A stretch of 27,276 bases of DNA from JAISFI01 sp031552335 (GTDB taxonomy: Bacteria > Bacteroidota > Bacteroidia > Bacteroidales > Azobacteroidaceae): the NCBI GenBank assembly GCA_031552335.1, contig JAVBMQ010000061.1:1-27276 (forward strand). Direction: 5' to 3'. Position numbers and translations under genes: made by a program. Positions within the stretch are counted from its first letter, which is position 1. Every line of letters begins with the position of its first letter. The notes below the pieces were generated by a model that did not search any database, was not told where the DNA came from, and saw nothing but the letters and a program-made list of their open reading frames with translations. Positions 23,509 through 27,276 of this stretch are shown in pieces.

Positions 23509-24474
23509 ATGATGATCAATAAAATAGTTATTTTAGACGGATTTGCATTGAATCCTGGAGATCTGGACTGGACTCCCTTTCAGATGTTGGGGCATTGTGA
23601 CATCTATGATTATACTTTGAAAGAAGAAATCCTGAATCGATCGAAAGATGCAGAGGTATTGATTACCAATAAAACACCTTTAAAGGCAGAAACAATGATA
23701 CAACTGTCTAAACTGAAATATGTCGGAGTATTGGCAACAGGATATAACATTGTAGATATTGACACTGCGAAGAGATTAGGAATTGTAGTTTCCAATATCC
23801 CTTCCTATAGTACGGATTCAGTTGCTCAAACTGTTTTTGCACACTTGCTGAATATTACTATGCAGGTCGGACATCATGCAGATCAGGTACGAGAGGGACG
23901 GTGGACCCGCAACCGGGATTTTTGTTTTTGGGATACTCCATTGATTGAATTACATGGACTCACCATGGGGATTATCGGACTGGGACACATTGGTATGGCA
24001 GTTGCCCGTTTGGCTCTGGCCTTCGGAATGCAAGTAGTTGCTGTGACATCCAAAAACCAGAAAGAACTGCCGGAAAGCATCCGGAAGGTGGATATGGAAA
24101 CATTATTCCGGGAATGTGATGTATTGTCATTACATTGTCCGCTGACCGACGAAACCCGCGGATTAATCGATGCCGGCAAATTATCCCTGATGAAACCTTC
24201 GGCAATTATAATCAATACCAGCCGGGGACCTGTTATCGACGAACAGGCATTGGCTGATGCCCTGAATAACAAAAAAATATATGCTGCCGGATTGGATGTA
24301 TTATCACAAGAACCACCCAAAGCAGATAATCCCCTTTTAACAGCCGCTAATTGTTATATTACTCCGCACTATGCCTGGGCGACCAATGCTGCTCGAAGCC
24401 GGTTGATGCAAATAGCGGTCAATAATTTCAAAGCTTTCCTGGAAGGAAATCCAATCAATAATGTTGCTGTCTGA
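23509..24474 (+). CDS. D-isomer-specific 2-hydroxyacid dehydrogenase (hydroxypyruvate/glycerate reductase-like)
   Basis: NAD(P)-dependent oxidoreductase that interconverts 2-oxoacids and D-2-hydroxyacids. Of 321 aa, the catalytic domain is split around a Rossmann domain holding LTMGIIGLGHIGMAVARLAL (GxGxxG near residues 153-158). The catalytic arginine is in INTSRGPVIDEQAL, the glutamate in GLDVLSQEPP and the histidine in YITPHYAWAT, so the triad is intact. ATKRYNIVDI-type substrate-loop residues appear as ATGYNIVDIDTA. The closest class by eye is glycerate dehydrogenase/hydroxypyruvate reductase, but substrate calls in this family are unreliable, so no symbol is given. Its stop lies only 4 nt from the end of convergent dacB. 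Confidence 0.92.
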   Translation: MMINKIVILDGFALNPGDLDWTPFQMLGHCDIYDYTLKEEILNRSKDAEVLITNKTPLKAETMIQLSKLKYVGVLATGYNIVDIDTAKRLGIVVSNIPSYSTDSVAQTVFAHLLNITMQVGHHADQVREGRWTRNRDFCFWDTPLIELHGLTMGIIGLGHIGMAVARLALAFGMQVVAVTSKNQKELPESIRKVDMETLFRECDVLSLHCPLTDETRGLIDAGKLSLMKPSAIIINTSRGPVIDEQALADALNNKKIYAAGLDVLSQEPPKADNPLLTAANCYITPHYAWATNAARSRLMQIAVNNFKAFLEGNPINNVAV

Positions 24475-24478
24475 TTAT

Positions 24479-25930
24479 TTACAAATTCAGCAATAATTTC
24501 TCCATTTGATTTCTGAGAGTCTCCCGTGATCCTGTAAAATTGTTGACAAGGATCGCAAAAGCATATCTTTTTCCGTTCTTATTATAATATCCGGTATAAG
24601 TCTGTACTTTTGAGATACTTCCGCTTTTGATCCGTGCTTTTCCTTCCAGGGTAGTTCCTTTCAGGAATGATTTTACAGTTCCCTCTTTTCCCGCAAGAGG
24701 TAAAGATTGATAAAAAATATCTGCATACTGACTTTGTTTTTGCATATAAACCAACATAGACGTCAAAAAGGAAGCTGTAACCCCATTGGCATTTGACAGA
24801 CCGCTTCCATCATATTGAAACAGACCGCTGGTATCAATCCCCTTTTGCTTCCAGAAAGATGCAATTTTCTCAGCCGCCAATGTCGGAACATTCTCTGTAC
24901 ATGCTTGTGAATTATTCCATCCTATTTTATAGAACAGATGTTCTGCAAAATGATTGTTGCTCCGGAAATTGGTTATTTTGATTATTTCTTCCAGTGTATT
25001 TCCCTGATGGACATATATTTCTTTATATTTTTCCGCAAGAGTAATCATTTCTGTACGGGAAGTAGAAGATTTTCCGTGAATTGTAATTCCGTTGGTATTC
25101 AAATAGTTTGTAAGTGTCTGGGCCAAAAACAATCCCGGATCAGGAATGTCTCCTTTGACAGATATACTATTCCGGTTAGGAGGCAGACTTCCATATAATT
25201 TTCTTTCGTTAGAAAGCGGCATTCCATGAATATACACACTGTCAGAAGCAATATTTGTTGTTTTCAGGTGATTTTCAAAAGTCAATCCGTTGATTTCCGG
25301 TTCAGTATACAATACAGAAGGAGTTGTGTTTATTGCCCCTGATCTAAGGAATAACTGGTAAGTATTATCAAAAAGACTGATACCGTAAGTTGCCGATGCA
25401 TAATAATTTCCCAGATCTTCCCATATCCAGCGGTTGGAAACACCTTCATAACCATATAAATCATCAATGGAGATAATATTTCCAGTAATGGCTTTAATAC
25501 CTGCCTTTTGGATAGCAGTCAGCCAGCCTTTGAGGAAAGCATTTTTTTCATCCTGTAAGTAAGAAGATCCTAATGAAGGATCTCCCGAACCGACAATCAA
25601 CAAATTTCCCTCCAATAATCCATCATTATTAATTTCTCCGTCACAAATTATTTTTGTCTCAAAGCGATATGCCGGACCTAAAAGTTCCAATGCTGTTGCT
25701 GTTGTAAGGGTTTTCATTGTGGAAGCCGGGCAAAGCGCTAAGTTATCATTATAAGAACAAACAACCTTTTTTGTATCTGTTTCTACAACTTTTATTCCTA
25801 TACCCGCATATTTTAATGATGAACTTTGGATGAAGGTATTTAAAGCCTGATTGATTTGAGCAGAAACCTTGAATGTAGCCCCCCCCATAAAAAACAACAA
25901 AAGAAAAAACAAAACCCTTTTTAATGACAT
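24479..25930 (-). CDS. dacB: D-alanyl-D-alanine carboxypeptidase/endopeptidase (PBP4, peptidase S13)
   Basis: Periplasmic penicillin-binding protein that trims pentapeptides and cuts cross-links in peptidoglycan. Of 483 aa, about the first 24 are a signal peptide (KRVLFFLLLFFMGGATF, then KVSAQ). The active-site SxxK is CPASTMKT with serine 70 and lysine 73, SxN is DGSGLSNANG, and the KTG-type motif is present as IKSGSISK. The middle carries the extra domains characteristic of PBP4 (GNLLIVGSGDPSLGS; RNSISVKGDIPDPGLFLAQT). All catalytic motifs are intact. It is monocistronic with its own -7 box (25965-25972) and converges on the dehydrogenase gene with a 4-nt gap, leaving no room for a terminator outside coding sequence. 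Confidence 0.95.
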   Translation of the reverse strand: MSLKRVLFFLLLFFMGGATFKVSAQINQALNTFIQSSSLKYAGIGIKVVETDTKKVVCSYNDNLALCPASTMKTLTTATALELLGPAYRFETKIICDGEINNDGLLEGNLLIVGSGDPSLGSSYLQDEKNAFLKGWLTAIQKAGIKAITGNIISIDDLYGYEGVSNRWIWEDLGNYYASATYGISLFDNTYQLFLRSGAINTTPSVLYTEPEINGLTFENHLKTTNIASDSVYIHGMPLSNERKLYGSLPPNRNSISVKGDIPDPGLFLAQTLTNYLNTNGITIHGKSSTSRTEMITLAEKYKEIYVHQGNTLEEIIKITNFRSNNHFAEHLFYKIGWNNSQACTENVPTLAAEKIASFWKQKGIDTSGLFQYDGSGLSNANGVTASFLTSMLVYMQKQSQYADIFYQSLPLAGKEGTVKSFLKGTTLEGKARIKSGSISKVQTYTGYYNKNGKRYAFAILVNNFTGSRETLRNQMEKLLLNL

Positions 25931-25964
25931 AATTTTGAATTTACAGGTAAAAATTTTGTGTCTG

Positions 25965-25972
25965 CAAAGATA
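25965..25972 (-). promoter_or_regulatory. -7 box of the dacB promoter
   Basis: Minus-strand TATCTTTG, a full TAnnTTTG match, 35 nt upstream of the dacB ATG at 25930. No good -33 box is seen. Confidence 0.55.
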
Positions 25973-26040
25973 TAAAAAACCCTTGATGTTGGGGAAAAAG
26001 GAAAATAATAAAAAAAAAATATGATTTTTTTGAGCAATAA

Positions 26041-26071
26041 TTTGGAGTTTAAAATAATTTACCTACCTTTG
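26041..26071 (+). promoter_or_regulatory. promoter of tRNA-Lys
   Basis: TTTG at 26041-26044, 19 nt, then TACCTTTG at 26064-26071: a textbook Bacteroidota vegetative promoter. The tRNA 5' end is 28 nt downstream, so a short leader is removed from the precursor. Confidence 0.85.
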
Positions 26072-26098
26072 CAGTCGCTTTTAAAAAGCAATGCGGCT

Positions 26099-26174
26099 GA
26101 TTCACTAGCTCAGCAGGTAGAGCACATCCCTTTTAAGGATGGGGTCCTGGGTTCGAGCCCCAGGTGGATCACCA
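26099..26174 (+). tRNA. tRNA-Lys (anticodon TTT)
   Basis: A 76-nt cloverleaf with encoded CCA. Acceptor GATTCAC pairs with GTGGATC (one G-T pair), followed by discriminator A and CCA. The D arm is GCTC/GAGC; the anticodon stem CATCC/GGATG holds the loop CTTTTAA with anticodon TTT. The variable loop is GGGTC, and the T arm CTGGG/CCCAG holds loop TTCGAGC. It stands alone with its own promoter and terminator. No duplicated 3' end or integrase is seen nearby. Confidence 0.97.
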
Positions 26175-26206
26175 AGGCGGAGAGACAACCGCAGACAGAA
26201 AAGGAC

Positions 26207-26249
26207 AAATCCCGGCTAAATATCTAATTAGCAGGGATTTTCTCTTTTA
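26207..26249 (+). terminator. terminator of tRNA-Lys
   Basis: AAATCCC (26207-26213) pairs with GGGATTT (26234-26240), with an inner GCTAA/TTAGC extension around an 8-nt loop. TTCTCTTTT follows on the plus strand. It lies 33 nt past the tRNA. Confidence 0.7.
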
Positions 26250-26616
26250 AAATGGCTCTCTTAACCCAACTTTGACCTGCTAAAATATTTTTCATTTATT
26301 TTTGGTGTATTTTCGAGTGTTTTCGCTGATTGTCTATTTGTAAAAGGTTAATAATCAATATTGGTGTTATATCCAAAGCGTCGAACCCCGAAATGTAGTA
26401 CACGGAGGTCTGTCGTCCGTCAAATGTGAAATGGGGTGTTAGTTTCATTGTCTCAAAATTTTAATGTTGATATTCAATTTGTTTTATCATTAATGATGAT
26501 GCAAAAATAATCCACCCTTGTGACAACGGTATGTCAGTAGAATTTCTTTTCTTGAATATTTGCTAAATTTGGACCCGGAATAAATCTGTTGAAATCATAA
26601 TATAAAAATCATTTTC
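26250..26616. other. intergenic stretch, no confident gene; one 50-codon frame on the minus strand
   Basis: Between the tRNA terminator and the GNAT gene. The only frame that looks protein-like is minus-strand 26448-26296 (MKLTPHFTFDGRQTS, then VYYISGFDALDITP, ending KIHQK). I recognise no family. It might be a small gene, the remnant of a mobile element, or chance. Nothing else is seen here. Confidence 0.35.
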
Positions 26617-27252
26617 ATGGAAATTAAATTAAGGCAGGAAGAAGAAAAAGACTATAGATATGTGGAAGAACTAACCAGAGAGGCATTCTGGAATGTTTAT
26701 TCTCCCGGGTGCGACGAACATTTGCTGGTTCATCATTTAAGAAAGGCAAAACAATTTATCAAACCGCTTGATTTTGTAGCTGTTTACGAAGATAAAATTG
26801 TGGGAAATATTGTGTATGTCGAGACAAAAATAACGGACAATACCGGCAAAGGGCATAAGGTTATAACTTTTGGACCTGTAAGCGTATTGCCGGAATACCA
26901 AAATAAAGGTATCGGGAGTAAATTGATACTTCATACAGCTCAATTGGCCAAAGAAATGGGTTATAAGGCTATACTGATATACGGAGACCCCGAATACTAT
27001 AAACGGTTTGGTTTCAAAGTGTCGAAAGAGTACAATATAACCAATGCAGACAAAAAATATCCTGCAGCCCTACAAGTTTTGGAATTATATCCCGATGCCT
27101 TGAGTGGAATAAAAGGAATATTTTACGAAGGTGATATTTATACTATTGATAAAGAAGAATTAGCTGCATTTGAGAAAGGGTTTCCTGAAAAAGAAAAGGC
27201 ATTTACCAAAACACAAGAACGGTTTTTGGAAATGGTAAATAAGTTCATATAG
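26617..27252 (+). CDS. GNAT family N-acetyltransferase
   Basis: A 211-aa cytoplasmic acetyl-CoA-dependent acyltransferase. The GNAT fold occupies about residues 1-150: the N-terminal strand IKLRQEEEKDYRYVEELTRE, the core VAVYEDKIVGNIVYVETKI, then motif A with FGPVSVLPEYQNKGIGSKLI (pyrophosphate loop QNKGIG) and motif B YGDPEYYKRFGFKVS. The YKRFGF segment and the long C-terminal tail (about 60 residues) resemble the YhbS-like group (COG3153) of small-molecule acetyltransferases. Substrate unknown. No partner gene is visible before the window ends. ATG 26617 is the only good start. Confidence 0.92.
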   Translation: MEIKLRQEEEKDYRYVEELTREAFWNVYSPGCDEHLLVHHLRKAKQFIKPLDFVAVYEDKIVGNIVYVETKITDNTGKGHKVITFGPVSVLPEYQNKGIGSKLILHTAQLAKEMGYKAILIYGDPEYYKRFGFKVSKEYNITNADKKYPAALQVLELYPDALSGIKGIFYEGDIYTIDKEELAAFEKGFPEKEKAFTKTQERFLEMVNKFI

Positions 27253-27276
27253 AACCAAAATTTCGAATCATGCTTT

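Noticed and set aside
26021..26227. Plus-strand open frame across the tRNA-Lys gene
   Set aside because: It translates the tRNA itself and its leader; the cloverleaf and promoter explain the sequence.
26175..27276. Possible integrated element at tRNA-Lys
   Set aside because: No integrase, no repeat of the tRNA 3' end and no mobile-element genes are visible before the window ends.
1..27276. CRISPR arrays, insertion sequences, rRNA genes
   Set aside because: No regularly spaced direct repeats, transposase frames or rRNA sequence were seen on either strand.

Overview
The window is a chromosomal stretch from a member of the Bacteroidota, most likely order Bacteroidales. Promoters show the phylum's TAnnTTTG -7 box with a TTTG-like -33 box, and genes mostly lack Shine-Dalgarno sequences. 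Several genes are typical of the phylum (a DUF4954 left-handed beta-helix protein, a DUF3244 protein, a TPR/transmembrane/HTH regulator, long-form ispG). A cluster of secreted proteins ends in type IX secretion (T9SS) sorting domains. The genus cannot be fixed from sequence alone; an Odoribacteraceae-like gut or host-associated lineage is an inference.

Layout. (1) 1-3449, minus strand: rpoN (sigma-54), gcvH, purE and a partial ispG, with gcvH/purE and purE/ispG overlapping by 4 nt. (2) 3596-7397, minus: an envelope M23 peptidase, a MerR-type regulator and a membrane-anchored TPR/HTH regulator in one probable operon, then a separately promoted DUF3244 secreted protein ending in a strong terminator. 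(3) 7490-10108, plus: alaS, divergent from the peptidase. A perfect 34-nt palindrome separates it from the convergent DUF4954-hflX pair (10212-13427, minus). (4) 13517-19590, minus: an accessory cluster of secreted proteins. In transcription order: a tail-fibre-like T9SS protein broken by a frameshift; T9SS protein A1 (298 aa); a metzincin-like metalloprotease (654 aa); A2 (293 aa), a paralogue of A1; a 43-codon C-terminal remnant resembling the protease end; and a third T9SS protein (308 aa). (5) 19978-22191, minus: two glycosyltransferases. (6) 22320-24474, plus: an M20 amidohydrolase and a D-2-hydroxyacid dehydrogenase, convergent with dacB (PBP4 family; 24479-25930, minus). (7) 26041-27252, plus: tRNA-Lys(TTT) with a textbook promoter and terminator, then a GNAT acetyltransferase.

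The most interesting signal links two regions 15 kb apart. The promoters of the DUF3244 gene and of the T9SS cluster share a long upstream element: a 31-bp block identical at 29 positions lies exactly 91 nt upstream of the -7 box in both, and a GTTACA box lies 44 nt upstream of the -7 box in both. The TPR/HTH regulator gene ends right beside the first copy, so a small regulon of envelope and secreted proteins is a reasonable hypothesis. Other notable points are the A-protease-A-remnant tandem architecture, a glycine-rich beta-module apparently inserted in the protease catalytic domain, the frameshift in the lead cluster gene, and dispersed palindromic and AT-rich repeats.
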